DNA of 64,000 nt, taken from Wenxinia marina DSM 24838. GTDB lineage: Bacteria > Pseudomonadota > Alphaproteobacteria > Rhodobacterales > Rhodobacteraceae. Position numbers and translations under genes: made by a program. Each line of letters starts with the position of its first letter. The first letter of the stretch is position 1. The stretch lies in the NCBI RefSeq assembly GCF_000379485.1, contig NZ_KB902288.1, positions 62,001 to 126,000 of the forward strand, written 5' to 3'. The notes beneath the pieces were generated by a model. The model did not search any database. It worked only from the letters and a program-made list of their open reading frames with translations, and had not been told where the DNA came from. Positions 28,860 to 38,860 of the stretch are shown here, one piece after another.

Positions 28860-29537
28860 ATGTACACGCTCTTCATCGGTCACCGCACCTATTCCAGCTG
28901 GTCGCTCCGGGGCTGGCTGATGTTCGAGACCTTCGCCCTGCCGCACCGGCTGGTCGAGGTCGGCCTCTATTCCGGCACCCTGCTGGCGGACCTCGCCCCC
29001 GTCGCGCCCGGCCGCACCGTCCCCGCCATGCTGACGCCGGAAGGCTGGGCCGTCACCGACAGCCTCGCCATGGCCGAGACGCTGGCCGAACGGCACCCGG
29101 ACGCCGGCTTCTGGCCTGCCGACGGCGCCGCGCGGGCGCTCGCACGGTCCATGGTGGGCGAGATGCATTCCGGCTTCGGTGCGCTCCGTGGCGCCTGCGC
29201 CATGAACCTCGCCCATGCATGGAACGGGTTCGCCTCGTCCGACGCGGTGCGCGCGGATCTGGCGCGGATCGAGACGCTCTGGTCGCACGCCCGCGAGCGT
29301 CATGGCGACGGCGGCCCCTGGCTCTTCGGCGCATGGTCGCTGGCGGACGTGTTCTTCGCGCCGGTCGCGGCGCGGATCGCGGGGTACGGGCTGCCGGTGG
29401 GCGAGGACGCGCAGGCCTACGTGGCCGCGCACCTCGCCGAGCCGGCGTTCTGCGCTTGGCGGGCCGAGGGGCTGACGCGCCCTGTTGAGCCGGCGCCGTA
29501 CCGGATGGAGCTGACGAAGTCTGACTGGCCCGCCTGA
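28860..29537 (+). CDS. Glutathione S-transferase family protein
   Basis: A 225-residue GST. The thioredoxin-like N-terminal domain begins LFIGHRTYSSWSLRGWLMFE, with the likely glutathione-site serines at YSSWS and the cis-Pro/ESxA-type region TVPAMLTPEGWAVTDSLAMAE. An all-helical C-terminal domain follows (about 85-215). The substrate is unknown. It is a single gene between the cob pair and a repeat element. Confidence 0.88.
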   Translation: MYTLFIGHRTYSSWSLRGWLMFETFALPHRLVEVGLYSGTLLADLAPVAPGRTVPAMLTPEGWAVTDSLAMAETLAERHPDAGFWPADGAARALARSMVGEMHSGFGALRGACAMNLAHAWNGFASSDAVRADLARIETLWSHARERHGDGGPWLFGAWSLADVFFAPVAARIAGYGLPVGEDAQAYVAAHLAEPAFCAWRAEGLTRPVEPAPYRMELTKSDWPA

Positions 29538-29570
29538 ACACTCGACTCTCCGAGCGCACCGCAAGGGCAG

Positions 29571-29724
29571 GCTGGCCGCGGGCAGACGCCCCGACGCTGC
29601 GGTAGATGCAATTTATTCCGCCTCCCCGGACGACCCCCGAATGTCTGGCAGGTCGATAGGAAGCGTCTGGCCGGGGGGCGGCCAGACGCTGCCCGGGCCG
29701 CTTGCGCGGCTGATTCCGGGCGGG
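29571..29724 (+). repeat. 154-bp dispersed intergenic element, copy A
   Basis: Matches copy B (41489-41642) over exactly 154 bases, with the last 65 bases (29660-29724) identical. The conserved 3' part contains an internal hairpin: GCGTCTGGCC and GGCCAGACGC are 10-base inverted arms. It lies between the GST gene and yifB in non-coding DNA. See also copies C and D. Confidence 0.85.
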
Positions 29725-29738
29725 CATCACCTGCACTG

Positions 29739-29753
29739 TTAACCATTCCTAAA
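29739..29753 (+). promoter_or_regulatory. CtrA-like site upstream of yifB
   Basis: TTAA, seven bases, then TAAA (29739-29753) is one mismatch from the CtrA consensus TTAA-N7-TTAA. A further TTAACC follows at about 29764. The site is 44-58 bases before the yifB start, within promoter range. Pattern match only. Confidence 0.35.
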
Positions 29754-29796
29754 CCGCTGAGGCGTTAACCCTGACCCGTTCGGAGAGGGGCGGGAC

Positions 29797-31311
29797 ATGG
29801 TGGCGCTGGCCTACACGGTCGCGTTCGAGGGCGTCGAGGCGCGGCCGGTCGAGGTGCAGTGCGCGATCTCGCCCGGCGTGCCCGCCTTCGCCATCGTCGG
29901 CCTGCCCGACAAGGCCGTCAGCGAGGCGCGCGAACGCGTGCGCGCGGCGCTGAACGCGCTCTCCATCGCGCTCCCCTCCAAGCGCATCACCGTAAACCTT
30001 TCGCCGGCCGACATGCCCAAGGAAGGCAGCCACTTCGACCTGCCGATCGCGCTCGCCCTCCTCGCCGCGCTGGAGGTGCTGCCCCACGACGACGTCGCGC
30101 GCACCGTGGCGCTGGGCGAGCTCTCCCTCACCGGCCTCCTGATGCCCGTCATCGGCGCGCTCCCGGCCGCGATGGCGGCGGCCGAGGACGAGCGGATGCT
30201 CCTGTGCCCCCGAGCCTGCGGCGCCGAGGCGGCGTGGGTGGACGCGACCAAGGTGATCGCCCCCGCCTCGCTGGCCGAGGTGATCCGCCACTATACCGGC
30301 GCCCACGTGCTGGAGCCGGCGGTGCCGGGCGAGGTCACGGACGCCCCCGCGGCGCGGGATCTCCGCGACGTGAAGGGGCAGGAGCGGGCCAAGCGCGCGC
30401 TGGAGATCGCGGCGGCGGGGCGGCATCACCTGCTGATGACCGGCAGCCCGGGGTCGGGCAAGTCGATGCTCGCCGCCCGCCTGCCCGGCATCCTGCCGCC
30501 GCTGACCCCGATCGAGGCGCTGGAGACCTCGATGATCCACTCCCTTGCCGGGCTGCTGGACGAGGGCGGGATCAGCCGCGTGCGACCCTTCCGCGAGCCG
30601 CACCACACGGCCTCGATGCCCGCCATAGTCGGCGGCGGCCGCGCGGCGAAGCCCGGCGAGATCAGCCTCGCCCATAACGGCGTCCTCTTCCTCGACGAGC
30701 TGCCGGAGTTTCCCCGCCCGGTGCTGGAAACCCTCCGCCAGCCGATCGAGACCGGCGAGGTCATGGTCGCCCGCGCCAACGCCCACATCCGCTATCCCTG
30801 CCGGTTCCTGCTGGTCGCGGCCGCCAATCCCTGCCGCTGCGGCCACCTGGCCGAGCCGGACAAGGCCTGCGGCCGCGCGCCGCTGTGCGGCGAGGACTAT
30901 CTCGGCCGGATCTCGGGGCCGCTGATGGACCGGATCGACATCCGGCTGGAGGTGCCGCCGGTCGCCTTCAGCGACCTCGACCTGCCGCCGTCGGGCGACG
31001 GCTCTGCCGAGGTGGCCGCCCGGGTCGCGGCGGCGCGGACGCGGCAGGCGGCGCGGTTCGACGGCCGGGAGGGTCTGCGGACCAACGCCGACGCCGAGGG
31101 GCAGGTGCTGGAGGGGATCGCGGCTCCGGACCCCGAGGGGCGGGAGCTGCTGACGAAGGTGGCCGAGCGGTTCGCCCTGACCGCCCGCGGCTATCACCGG
31201 GTGCTCCGCGTCGCCCGCACCATCGCCGATCTCGACGACAGCGACGACGTCCGCCGCCCCCACGTGGCCGAGGCGGTGGCCTACCGGCTGTCCACCGCGC
31301 CAACCTCCTGA
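29797..31311 (+). CDS. YifB family Mg-chelatase-like AAA ATPase
   Basis: A 504-residue protein (ComM/YifB family). The N-terminal ChlI-like domain (1-170) is followed by an AAA domain with P-loop GSPGSGKS (216-223) and Walker B region GVLFLDELPEF, then RANAHIRYPCRFLLVAAANPC. ComM in Haemophilus and Vibrio is a helicase that aids branch migration in natural transformation. The adjacent competence role here is unknown. The last 31 bases overlap the opposing hydrolase gene. Confidence 0.93.
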   Translation: MVALAYTVAFEGVEARPVEVQCAISPGVPAFAIVGLPDKAVSEARERVRAALNALSIALPSKRITVNLSPADMPKEGSHFDLPIALALLAALEVLPHDDVARTVALGELSLTGLLMPVIGALPAAMAAAEDERMLLCPRACGAEAAWVDATKVIAPASLAEVIRHYTGAHVLEPAVPGEVTDAPAARDLRDVKGQERAKRALEIAAAGRHHLLMTGSPGSGKSMLAARLPGILPPLTPIEALETSMIHSLAGLLDEGGISRVRPFREPHHTASMPAIVGGGRAAKPGEISLAHNGVLFLDELPEFPRPVLETLRQPIETGEVMVARANAHIRYPCRFLLVAAANPCRCGHLAEPDKACGRAPLCGEDYLGRISGPLMDRIDIRLEVPPVAFSDLDLPPSGDGSAEVAARVAAARTRQAARFDGREGLRTNADAEGQVLEGIAAPDPEGRELLTKVAERFALTARGYHRVLRVARTIADLDDSDDVRRPHVAEAVAYRLSTAPTS

Positions 31312-32204
31312 GCCCACCTGGCGAGCGCGGCCAGCGTCTCGCGGCTCTCGGGCAGGCCGGGGAAGAAGGTCCAGACGTGCGGCGCGGCGTCGACGAGGTG
31401 GGTCTCGACCGCGACGCCGTCCGCGCGCAGCCGCGCCGCCATCTCCCGCATGTCGTCCAGCAGGATCTCCGTCGTCCCCGCCGCCAGCCAGACCGGCCCC
31501 GCGCCGCCGTAGCGGCCGAGCACCGGCGACGCGCGCGGATCCGCCGGATCGGCCCCGGCGAGGTAGAGCCGCCGCACCTCGGTCAGGCGCGAGACCGGCA
31601 GCATCGGATCGACCGCCTCGTTGGCGCTGCGCGATCCGGCGGCGCCGCTGAGGCGGGCGGGACGGAAATCGGTGAGCGGCGAGAAGGCGAAGGTCGCGGC
31701 GGGGCCGGGCAGGCCTTCGTCCGCAAGCCGGCCCAGCAGCGACAGGGCGAGGTTGCCGCCCGCGCTGTCGCCGCCCAGGACGATGCGGCCGGCGCCGACG
31801 TCTGCCGACAGCGCCGCCCAGACCTTCCCCGCATCCTGAAGAGCGGCAGGGAACGGGTGCTCCGGCGCGAGCCGGTAGTCGGGGACGATGGCCGGCAGGC
31901 CGAGCGCGGCGGACAGGCGCGCGGCCATCCCGGCATAGGCCCGGGCCGAGCCCATGACGAAGGCGCCGCCGTGCAGGTAGAGGAGGCGGCCTGCCGCCTC
32001 TGGATCGACATCCGGACCCGTCACGCGGAGCGCCCGCACCCCGCCCAGCGTCACCCGGTCGCAGACGGTGCCCCGCGGAGGGCGGAACAGCGTCCGCCCC
32101 ATCCGCTCGAACGAATCGCGCAGGCGCATCGGGTCGGCGCGGCGCAGCAGCGGCTTCTCGACCCGGGCGAGCCAGAGGTTGAGAAGGCGCAGCGCCAGGC
32201 TCAT
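31281..32204 (-). CDS. Alpha/beta hydrolase, hormone-sensitive-lipase type
   Basis: A 307-residue esterase-like protein. The oxyanion motif [11 protein letters not shown] and nucleophile elbow GGDSAGGN are clear; the acid and His are likely in GTTEILLDD and APHVWTF near the C-terminus. It is cytoplasmic, with no signal peptide. The start overlaps the gshB stop by four bases (ATGA), making it the last gene of the rsmI-yraN-gshB run. The substrate is unknown, with short-chain esters typical of the family. Confidence 0.88.
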   Translation of the reverse strand: MSLALRLLNLWLARVEKPLLRRADPMRLRDSFERMGRTLFRPPRGTVCDRVTLGGVRALRVTGPDVDPEAAGRLLYLHGGAFVMGSARAYAGMAARLSAALGLPAIVPDYRLAPEHPFPAALQDAGKVWAALSADVGAGRIVLGGDSAGGNLALSLLGRLADEGLPGPAATFAFSPLTDFRPARLSGAAGSRSANEAVDPMLPVSRLTEVRRLYLAGADPADPRASPVLGRYGGAGPVWLAAGTTEILLDDMREMAARLRADGVAVETHLVDAAPHVWTFFPGLPESRETLAALARWAQEVGAVDSR

Positions 32205-33142
32205 CCGCGCCGCGCCTCGATCGCCTCCCAGATCCTCGCGGCGACGTTGGTCCCGTCGAACCGCTCCAGCTCCTGTATCCCGGTGGGGGAGGTCACGTTG
32301 ATCTCGGTCAGCCAGTCGCCGATCACGTCGATGCCGACGAAGATCTGCCCCTTCTCCCGCAGGAGGGGGCCGATCGCGGCGCAGATCTCGCGGTCGCGGT
32401 CGGTGAGCGTCGCCTTCTCGGCGCGGCCGCCGACATGCATGTTCGACCGAGTCTCGCCCTTCTGGGGCACGCGGTTGATCGCGCCCACCGGCTCGCCGTC
32501 GACGAGGATGACGCGCTTGTCGCCCTTGCTGACGTCCGGCAGGAACTTCTGCGCGATCAGCGGCTCGCGGCTGATCTGGGCGAACATCTCCCACAGCGAG
32601 GCGAGGTTGCCGTCCTCGGCGTGCAGCTTGAACACGCCGGCGCCGCCGTTGCCGTAGAGCGGCTTGAGGATGATGTCGCCGTGGGTGTCGCGGAACTCGC
32701 GCAGGGTGCGCAGGTCGCGGGCGACGACGGTGGGCGGCGTCAGGTCGGGAAAGCGCAGGACGAGCAGCTTCTCGGGGTAGTTGCGGACCCAGAACGGGTC
32801 GTTCACCACCAGCGTCTGCGGGTGGATGAGGTCGAGGAGGTGCGTCGTCGTGATGTAGGACATGTCGAACGGCGGATCCTGGCGCAGCCACAGGACATCG
32901 AACGTCGACAGGTCGCGCTCTTCCTCGGGTCCGGTCTCGAAGTGATCGCCCTTCACGCGGCGGACGGTCAGCGGCCAACCGCGTCCGGTCACCCGCCCCT
33001 CGCGGAAGGCGAGCCGGTCGGGCGTGTAGTAGAACAGCGAATGGCCCCGCGCCTGTGCCTCCTCGGCGAGGCGGAAGGTGGAATCGGCGTCGATGTTGAT
33101 GGGCCCGATCGGGTCCATCTGAATGGCGACGGAGAGCGGCAT
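32201..33142 (-). CDS. gshB: Glutathione synthetase
   Basis: Second step of glutathione synthesis: joins gamma-glutamylcysteine and glycine with ATP. The 313-residue ATP-grasp protein has [19 protein letters not shown] at the start, [35 protein letters not shown] (ATP-grasp loop) and [21 protein letters not shown] 33142 is chosen at the conserved N-terminus. It lies with yraN and rsmI upstream, as in many alphaproteobacteria. Confidence 0.96.
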   Translation of the reverse strand: MPLSVAIQMDPIGPINIDADSTFRLAEEAQARGHSLFYYTPDRLAFREGRVTGRGWPLTVRRVKGDHFETGPEEERDLSTFDVLWLRQDPPFDMSYITTTHLLDLIHPQTLVVNDPFWVRNYPEKLLVLRFPDLTPPTVVARDLRTLREFRDTHGDIILKPLYGNGGAGVFKLHAEDGNLASLWEMFAQISREPLIAQKFLPDVSKGDKRVILVDGEPVGAINRVPQKGETRSNMHVGGRAEKATLTDRDREICAAIGPLLREKGQIFVGIDVIGDWLTEINVTSPTGIQELERFDGTNVAARIWEAIEARRG

Positions 33143-33283
33143 CGGATCCTCGTGGTCGGACCGCCGGGCGGCGGCGCGTCCCCGTCTTGTCCGATCCGGT
33201 CCGGCCGCGCAACTCGCGGCGCTCAAAAGGGACGGTTTTCCCAGACGGGACCGGCTACGGTCCGGACCGTGTCGCCGCCGGCG

Positions 33284-33721
33284 CTAGAGGTGGCCCAGCG
33301 CGTTCGGCATCACCGTGATCCCGCCGTGGCGGTCCACAAGCGCAGCGTCGAAGCGCGTCTCGGTCAGCGAGCCGCCGGGCAGCGTGCCGATGAATTCGGC
33401 CGCCGCGCCGTGGATGCGGGCGACCTGCCGGGGGCGGATCCGCGCCAGCGCATCCGCCGCGTCGCGCCCCGCCTTCACCTCGACGAAGACGACCGTCTCG
33501 CCGTCTCCGATCACCAGATCGACCTCGCCGGAGCGGCCGCGCCAGCGCCGGGCGAGCGGGTTGCAGCCGCGCCGTTCGTAGGCCGCAAGCACCTGATCCT
33601 CGGCCGCGGAGCCGCGGCGGTGGTTCGCGGCGCCCCGCCGGGACCGCCCGCCGCCGAGAGGCGCGGCGGGGGCGGGAGGAGGGGGCAGGGCATCGGCCCA
33701 GTCGAACAGATCGAGCGGCAT
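33284..33721 (-). CDS. YraN family (UPF0102) endonuclease-like protein
   Basis: A 145-residue protein whose C-terminal 110 residues form the YraN domain: GSAAEDQVLAAYERRGCN, RWRGRSGEVDLVIGDGETVVFVEVK carry the nuclease-like E..D..ExK pattern of Holliday-junction-resolvase-type folds. The N-terminal 30 residues are proline-rich. It follows rsmI with a 55-base gap. The substrate is unproven in this family. Confidence 0.88.
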   Translation of the reverse strand: MPLDLFDWADALPPPPAPAAPLGGGRSRRGAANHRRGSAAEDQVLAAYERRGCNPLARRWRGRSGEVDLVIGDGETVVFVEVKAGRDAADALARIRPRQVARIHGAAAEFIGTLPGGSLTETRFDAALVDRHGGITVMPNALGHL

Positions 33722-33776
33722 GGTACGGTCCCCTGCATCAGCCGCTTCAACTTGTACGATTCGTCCTAACAATCGC

Positions 33777-34649
33777 CTAAGTCCCGCCCTCCGCCGCCAG
33801 TGCCAGGGCGATCTGATACACGTCGCGTCGCGGCCGGCCGAGGGCGCCGGCGACCGCCGTCGCCGCGTCCTTCACCCGCATCGTCTTCAGCGCCTCGGCC
33901 AGCGCCGCCTCGACCGCCGCGTCGTCCGCCGCCGCGGCACCGGCGGCCGGGGGGCCGACCAGCACCACGACCTCGCCCTTCACCGCCTCGGCGTCCAGCG
34001 CCGCCGCCAACTCGTCCAGCGTGCCCCGCCGGACCTCCTCGAACCGCTTGGTCAGCTCGCGCGCGACCGCGGCCGGACGGGCGCCGCCGAGGACCGAGGC
34101 GAGATCCGCGAGCGCCGCGGCAAGCCGACGGGGGCTCTCGTACAGGACGAGCGTGCCGGGCGCCGCCGACAGCTCGGCCAGCCGCGCCCGGCGCTGGGCG
34201 CTCGCGGACGGCAGGAAGCCGGCGAAGGTGAAGGTGTCGGTCGGCAGGCCCGCCACCGCCAGCGCGGCCAGCAGCGCCGAGGCGCCGGGCACCGCGACCA
34301 CCGGCAGCCCTTCGGCGATCGCCGCGCGGCCGAGCGCGTAGCCCGGATCGGCGAGAAGCGGCGTGCCGGCCTCGGACGCGTAGGCGACGGACCGCCCGCC
34401 GCGCAGCTCGTCCAGCAGCCGCGCGCGATCGGCCTCGCCGGAATGGTCGTGGTACGCGACGATCCGGCGGCCGTTCAGGGCGATGCCGTGAATCTCCATC
34501 AGCCGCCGCAGCGTCCGCGTGTCCTCGGCCGCGAGAACGTCGGCGCCGGCGAGCACGTCGAGGGCGCGCAGCGTGATGTCCCGGGCGTTGCCGATGGGCA
34601 CGGCGACGAAATGCAGCCCGGCGGAAACGGGCCTCGCTGCGTCATTCAT
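33777..34649 (-). CDS. rsmI: 16S rRNA (cytidine-1402 2'-O)-methyltransferase
   Basis: Methylates the 2'-O of C1402 in the ribosomal decoding centre using SAM. The 290-residue protein has the tetrapyrrole-methylase fold with LHFVAVPIGNARDITLRAL, AEDTRTLRRLM, YASEAGTPLLADPG and FAGFLPSA. It is divergent from the LpoA-like lipoprotein gene (95-base gap), a standard proteobacterial arrangement. Confidence 0.95.
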   Translation of the reverse strand: MNDAARPVSAGLHFVAVPIGNARDITLRALDVLAGADVLAAEDTRTLRRLMEIHGIALNGRRIVAYHDHSGEADRARLLDELRGGRSVAYASEAGTPLLADPGYALGRAAIAEGLPVVAVPGASALLAALAVAGLPTDTFTFAGFLPSASAQRRARLAELSAAPGTLVLYESPRRLAAALADLASVLGGARPAAVARELTKRFEEVRRGTLDELAAALDAEAVKGEVVVLVGPPAAGAAAADDAAVEAALAEALKTMRVKDAATAVAGALGRPRRDVYQIALALAAEGGT

Positions 34650-34744
34650 CGCTGGACCCCCGTGCCGCCGCTCCTATGATGTGGTCCGGCCCGACGCCAG
34701 AAGCCGACGCCACAACCCGCCGCAGCGCCAAGGAGACCCGGCCG

Positions 34745-35920
34745 ATGTTCGCGAAAAACCCGACCCGCCGCAAGGTCGCGGCCCGCTTCGTTGCGGTCCT
34801 CTCCGCCGCGTGGCTGACCGCCTGCGCCCCGATGGGCCTACCCGGGACCGGCGGCGGCCCCCGCGTCGACCCCGGCGAGCCGGTGCGCGTGGCGATGCTC
34901 CTGCCCTCCGGCTCGGGCCAGTCGTCCGACGACTTCCTCGCCCGCAACCTCGAGAACGCGGCGCGCCTCGCGGCAGCCGACCTCCAGGGCGTGGAGATCG
35001 ACCTGCGCACCTACCCCACCGGCGCCAACCCGCAGCAGGCGGCGAGCGCCGCGGCGCAGGCGGTGAACGAGGGGGCGCAGATCATCCTCGGGCCGCTCTA
35101 CGCAGAAAGCGCGAACGCCGCGGGCGTCGCCGTCGCGGGCACCGGCATCAACGTGCTCGCCTTCTCGAACAATCCGACCATCGCCGGCGGCAACGTCTTC
35201 GTCCTCGGCCCGACCTTCCGCAACACCGCCAACCGCCTTGCCCGCTGGGGCCTCCGCAACGGGCTGTCGAGCTACTACGTCGCCCATTCGAACGACCTGC
35301 AGGGCAATCTCGGCCAGGCCGAGATCGCGGCCGCGGTCCAGGGTGCGGGCGGCGCCGTCGTCGGGACGAAGTCGTACCCGCTGTCGCAGCAGGGCATCCT
35401 CGCCGCCGCGCAACCGATCGCGACCGAGGCGCGGGCCACCGGCGCGGATGCGCTGTTCCTGACCGCCGGCATCAACGCGGACCTGCCGATCCTGGCCACC
35501 GCCCTGCCCGAGGCGGGTCTCGGCCCGGATCTCATCCGCTACATGGGCCTCACCCGGTGGGATGCCGCGCCGCAGGGGCTTGCCCTGCCGGGACTGCAGG
35601 GCGGCGTCTTCGCCGTTCCGGACACCGCGACCCAGCGCAACTTCGAGCAGCGCTATGCCGCGGCCTACGGGGACGAGCCGCATCCGCTGGCCGGGCTCGC
35701 CTACGACGGCATCGCCGCCGTGGGTGCGCTGGTCTCGCGGGGCGGCGGCCTCGGCCGGAACGACCTGACCACGGGCCAGGGCTTCCAGGGCACGCAGGGC
35801 ATCTTCCGGCTGCTGCCCGACGGCACGAACGAGCGCGGCATGGCGGTGGCCACGATCCGCAACCAGCAGGTGGTGATCCTTGACCCCGCCCCGCGCAGCT
35901 TCGGCGGTGCCGGCTTCTGA
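34745..35920 (+). CDS. LpoA-like penicillin-binding protein activator lipoprotein
   Basis: A 391-residue lipoprotein. The signal peptide ends in the lipobox LTAC (Cys at about 26). The mature part is a periplasmic-binding-protein type 1 fold (leucine-binding-protein-like): RVAMLLPSGSGQ, GAQIILGPLYAES, VLAFSNNPTIAG, LAGLAYDGIAAVGAL. Family members next to rsmI/yraN correspond to the C-terminal domain of LpoA, which activates PBP1A; activation itself is inferred. The 3' end overlaps the proposed glnD start by 41 bases. Confidence 0.87.
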   Translation: MFAKNPTRRKVAARFVAVLSAAWLTACAPMGLPGTGGGPRVDPGEPVRVAMLLPSGSGQSSDDFLARNLENAARLAAADLQGVEIDLRTYPTGANPQQAASAAAQAVNEGAQIILGPLYAESANAAGVAVAGTGINVLAFSNNPTIAGGNVFVLGPTFRNTANRLARWGLRNGLSSYYVAHSNDLQGNLGQAEIAAAVQGAGGAVVGTKSYPLSQQGILAAAQPIATEARATGADALFLTAGINADLPILATALPEAGLGPDLIRYMGLTRWDAAPQGLALPGLQGGVFAVPDTATQRNFEQRYAAAYGDEPHPLAGLAYDGIAAVGALVSRGGGLGRNDLTTGQGFQGTQGIFRLLPDGTNERGMAVATIRNQQVVILDPAPRSFGGAGF

Positions 35921-38717
35921 GCCGGCGCCGACCGCTCCGCCTCCCGCCGACCCGACCGCCGTCCCCGACGCGGCGCTGATCCGCCCGGGCGTCGAGATCT
36001 TCGACCCCGCGGCGGTGCGCGCGGAAATGGACGCGGCGCTCGACGGTCTCGACCAGCCCATCGAGGTCCGCCGGGCGGCGGTGGAGGTGCTGACCCGCGC
36101 CCGAACCCGCGGCCGCGAGGTCATCGCCGATGCCTTCCGGAGGCAGCCCTTCGCCGCCCGCCGCACGATCCGCGCCTACGCCTTCCTCACCGACGGCCTG
36201 GTGCGCGAGACGCTGCGGGTCGTGCGCGACCGGCTGCACCCGAACCCCACCCCGACCGAGGGCGAGAGGATCGCCCTCATCGCCGTCGGCGGCTACGGCC
36301 GGGGCGAGATGGCGCCGTATTCCGACGTCGACCTGCTGTTCCTGACGCCCTACAAGGTCACCCCCTGGGCCGAGAGCATCGTCGAGTCGATGCTCTACAT
36401 CCTGTGGGACCTCAAGCTGAAGGTCGGCCACGCCACCCGCACCGTGAAGGACTGCCTGCGCCTCGCGCGCGAGGACTTCACCATCCGCACCACCCTCGTC
36501 GAGATGCGGCTCCTCGCAGGCGAGGCCTCCCTCGCCGACACCCTGCGCGCCCGTCTCTGGACCGAGCTGTTCCGCACCACCGCCTCCGACTTCGTCGAGG
36601 CCAAGCTGAACGAGCGGACCGAGCGTCACCGCAAGCAGGGCGGCCAGCGCTACGTCGTCGAGCCGAACGTGAAGGAGGGCAAGGGCGGCCTGCGCGACCT
36701 GCAGTCTCTCTACTGGATCGGCAAGTACGTCTACAACGTGCGCGCCGCGCGCGAGCTCGTGGGCCGCGGCGTCTTCTCGCCGGACGAGTACCAGACCTTC
36801 CGCGACGCCGAGACGTTCCTGTGGGCCGTGCGCTGCCACCTGCACCTGCTGACCGGGCGGGCGATGGACCAGCTCGCCTTCGACCTGCAGGTCGAGGTGG
36901 CCGAGCGGATGGGCTACCGCGACCATGGCGGACGGCGCGCGGTCGAGCATTTCATGCAGGACTACTTCCGCCACGCCACCCGCGTGGGCGAGCTGACGCG
37001 GATCTTCCTGACCGCGCAGGAGGCGGCTCACCTCAAGCCCGAGCCGATGCTGCAGCGCCTGCTGTCGCGCCGCAAGAAGGCCAAGCCGCCCTACGCGATC
37101 AAGCAGAACCGCCTGACCGTCGCGGACGAGACCGCGTTCCTCTCCGACAAGCTGAACATGCTGCGGATCTTCGAGGAAGGGCTGCGCACCGGCACGCTCC
37201 TCCATCCCGACGCGATGCGCCTGCTGGCCGCGAACCTCGACCAGATCGACCGCGGCATGCGCGAGGACCCGCAGGCGAACCGACTGTTCCTCGATCTGCT
37301 GCTGAAGCACGGCAACCCCGAGAGGGCGCTGCGGCGGATGAACGAACTGGGCGTCCTCGCCGCCTTCATCCCGGAGTTCGCGCCCATCGTCGCGATGGTG
37401 CAATACAACATGTACCATCACTACACGGTGGACGAACACACCATCCAGTGCATCTCCACCCTCGCGCGGATCGAGAAGGGCGAGCTGGCCGAGGAGCTGC
37501 CCATCGCCAGCCGCATCCTCGAGGAGGGCGTGAACCGCAAGGTCCTGTACGCCGCGGTGCTGCTGCACGACATCGGCAAGGGCCGGGACGAGGATCACAG
37601 CGTCCTCGGCGCGCGCATCGCGCGGACCGTCGGCCCCCGCCTCGGCCTCACGAAGAAGGAGGCGGAGACCGCCGAGTGGCTGGTCCGCTATCACCTGCTG
37701 ATGTCGGACATGGCGCAGAAGCGCGACATCTCGGACCCGCGCACCGTGAAGGACTTCGCCAAGGCGGTGAAGTCGAAGGAGCGGCTGGACCTGCTGACCG
37801 TCCTCACCGTCTGCGACATCCGCGGCGTCGGGCCGGGCACGTGGAACAACTGGAAGGCCATGCTGCTGCGCGGCCTGTACCGCGCGACCGAGCAGGCGCT
37901 GGCGACGGGCCTGGAGGACCTCAACCGCGAGGCGCGCGAGGCCGAGGCGAAGCGGGCGCTGCGCGAGGCGCTGGCGGGCTGGGATCCCAAGGAGCTGCGC
38001 GTCGAGACGGGCCGGCATTACGGCCCGTACTGGCAGGGCCTCGGCGTGGACGCCCACGCGATATTCGCCGGCCTGCTGCGCGGCATCCGCGACGACGAGG
38101 TGCGGATCGACCTCAAGCTCGACCCCGACCGCGACGCCACTCGCGCCGCCTTCGCGATGGCCGACCATCCCGGTCTCTTCAGCCGGATGACCGGCGCGCT
38201 GGCGCTGGTCGGCGCCAACATCGTGGACGCGCGGACCTACACGACGAAGGACGGCTACGCGACTGCGATCTTCTGGATCCAGGATGCCGAAGGCCATCCG
38301 TTCGAGGAGGCCCGCCTGCCGCGCCTGCGCTCGATGATCAAGCGCACGCTCGCCGGCGAGGTGGTCGCCCGCGACGCGCTGAAGGACCGCGACCGGATCA
38401 AGAAGCGCGAGCGGGCCTTCGCCGTCGCCACCTCGGTCGCCTTCGACAACGACGCGTCCGACATCTACACCGTGATCGAGGTCGACACGCGGGACCGGCC
38501 CGGTCTGCTCTACGACCTGACGCGGACGCTGGCGGCAAACAACGTGAACATCTCCAGCGCGGTGATCGCGACCTACGGCGAGCAGGTCGTCGACACCTTC
38601 TACGTCAAGGACATGTTCGGCCTGAAATTCCACGCCGAGAGCCGGCAGAAGGCGCTGGAGAAGAAGCTGCGCGAGGCGATCTTCAAGGGCGCCGAACGGG
38701 CGCGGGCGCAGGGGTAG
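35880..38717 (+). CDS. glnD: [Protein-PII] uridylyltransferase / uridylyl-removing enzyme
   Basis: Nitrogen sensor that uridylylates PII when glutamine is low and reverses this when it is high. The 945-residue product has all domains: nucleotidyltransferase (GGYGRGEMAPYSDVDLLFL, metal Asp149/Asp151), a central helical region, the HD hydrolase (LLHDIGKGRDEDHS) and two C-terminal ACT domains (starting ADHPGLFSRMTG and RDRPGLLYDLTRT). The start is uncertain: TTG 35880, or GTG 35907 which would shorten the overlap with the upstream gene. Confidence 0.95.
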   Translation: MTPPRAASAVPASEPAPTAPPPADPTAVPDAALIRPGVEIFDPAAVRAEMDAALDGLDQPIEVRRAAVEVLTRARTRGREVIADAFRRQPFAARRTIRAYAFLTDGLVRETLRVVRDRLHPNPTPTEGERIALIAVGGYGRGEMAPYSDVDLLFLTPYKVTPWAESIVESMLYILWDLKLKVGHATRTVKDCLRLAREDFTIRTTLVEMRLLAGEASLADTLRARLWTELFRTTASDFVEAKLNERTERHRKQGGQRYVVEPNVKEGKGGLRDLQSLYWIGKYVYNVRAARELVGRGVFSPDEYQTFRDAETFLWAVRCHLHLLTGRAMDQLAFDLQVEVAERMGYRDHGGRRAVEHFMQDYFRHATRVGELTRIFLTAQEAAHLKPEPMLQRLLSRRKKAKPPYAIKQNRLTVADETAFLSDKLNMLRIFEEGLRTGTLLHPDAMRLLAANLDQIDRGMREDPQANRLFLDLLLKHGNPERALRRMNELGVLAAFIPEFAPIVAMVQYNMYHHYTVDEHTIQCISTLARIEKGELAEELPIASRILEEGVNRKVLYAAVLLHDIGKGRDEDHSVLGARIARTVGPRLGLTKKEAETAEWLVRYHLLMSDMAQKRDISDPRTVKDFAKAVKSKERLDLLTVLTVCDIRGVGPGTWNNWKAMLLRGLYRATEQALATGLEDLNREAREAEAKRALREALAGWDPKELRVETGRHYGPYWQGLGVDAHAIFAGLLRGIRDDEVRIDLKLDPDRDATRAAFAMADHPGLFSRMTGALALVGANIVDARTYTTKDGYATAIFWIQDAEGHPFEEARLPRLRSMIKRTLAGEVVARDALKDRDRIKKRERAFAVATSVAFDNDASDIYTVIEVDTRDRPGLLYDLTRTLAANNVNISSAVIATYGEQVVDTFYVKDMFGLKFHAESRQKALEKKLREAIFKGAERARAQG

Positions 38718-38807
38718 GGCGCTCCTCGGGACGGAGCGGTCCCGCAGCCGGGGTCGACAGGCCACGGCCTGAGCGGGTCCGGCCCGCTGGCGCGGCGGGC
38801 CGACGCG

Positions 38808-38860
38808 TAGGGTGGGCGAAACCCACCATGGCGAACGTGCCGGGTGGGTTTCACCCACCC
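38808..38860. repeat. Pair of GGGTGGG/CCCACCC palindromic repeats in inverted orientation
   Basis: TAGGGTGGGCGAAACCCACC (38808-38827) and, inverted, GGGTGGGTTTCACCCACCC (38842-38860). Each is a hairpin (GGGTGGG...CCCACC). The same unit occurs twice near 46.05-46.13 kb. The second unit overlaps the end of the EEP hydrolase gene and supplies its stop codon. This is a REP-like family placed at gene ends. Confidence 0.75.

Noticed and set aside
35550-38858. Very long (over 1,000 codons) open frame opposite glnD
   Set aside because: Low-complexity Leu/Arg/Val-rich translation with no domain; shadow of glnD at high GC.
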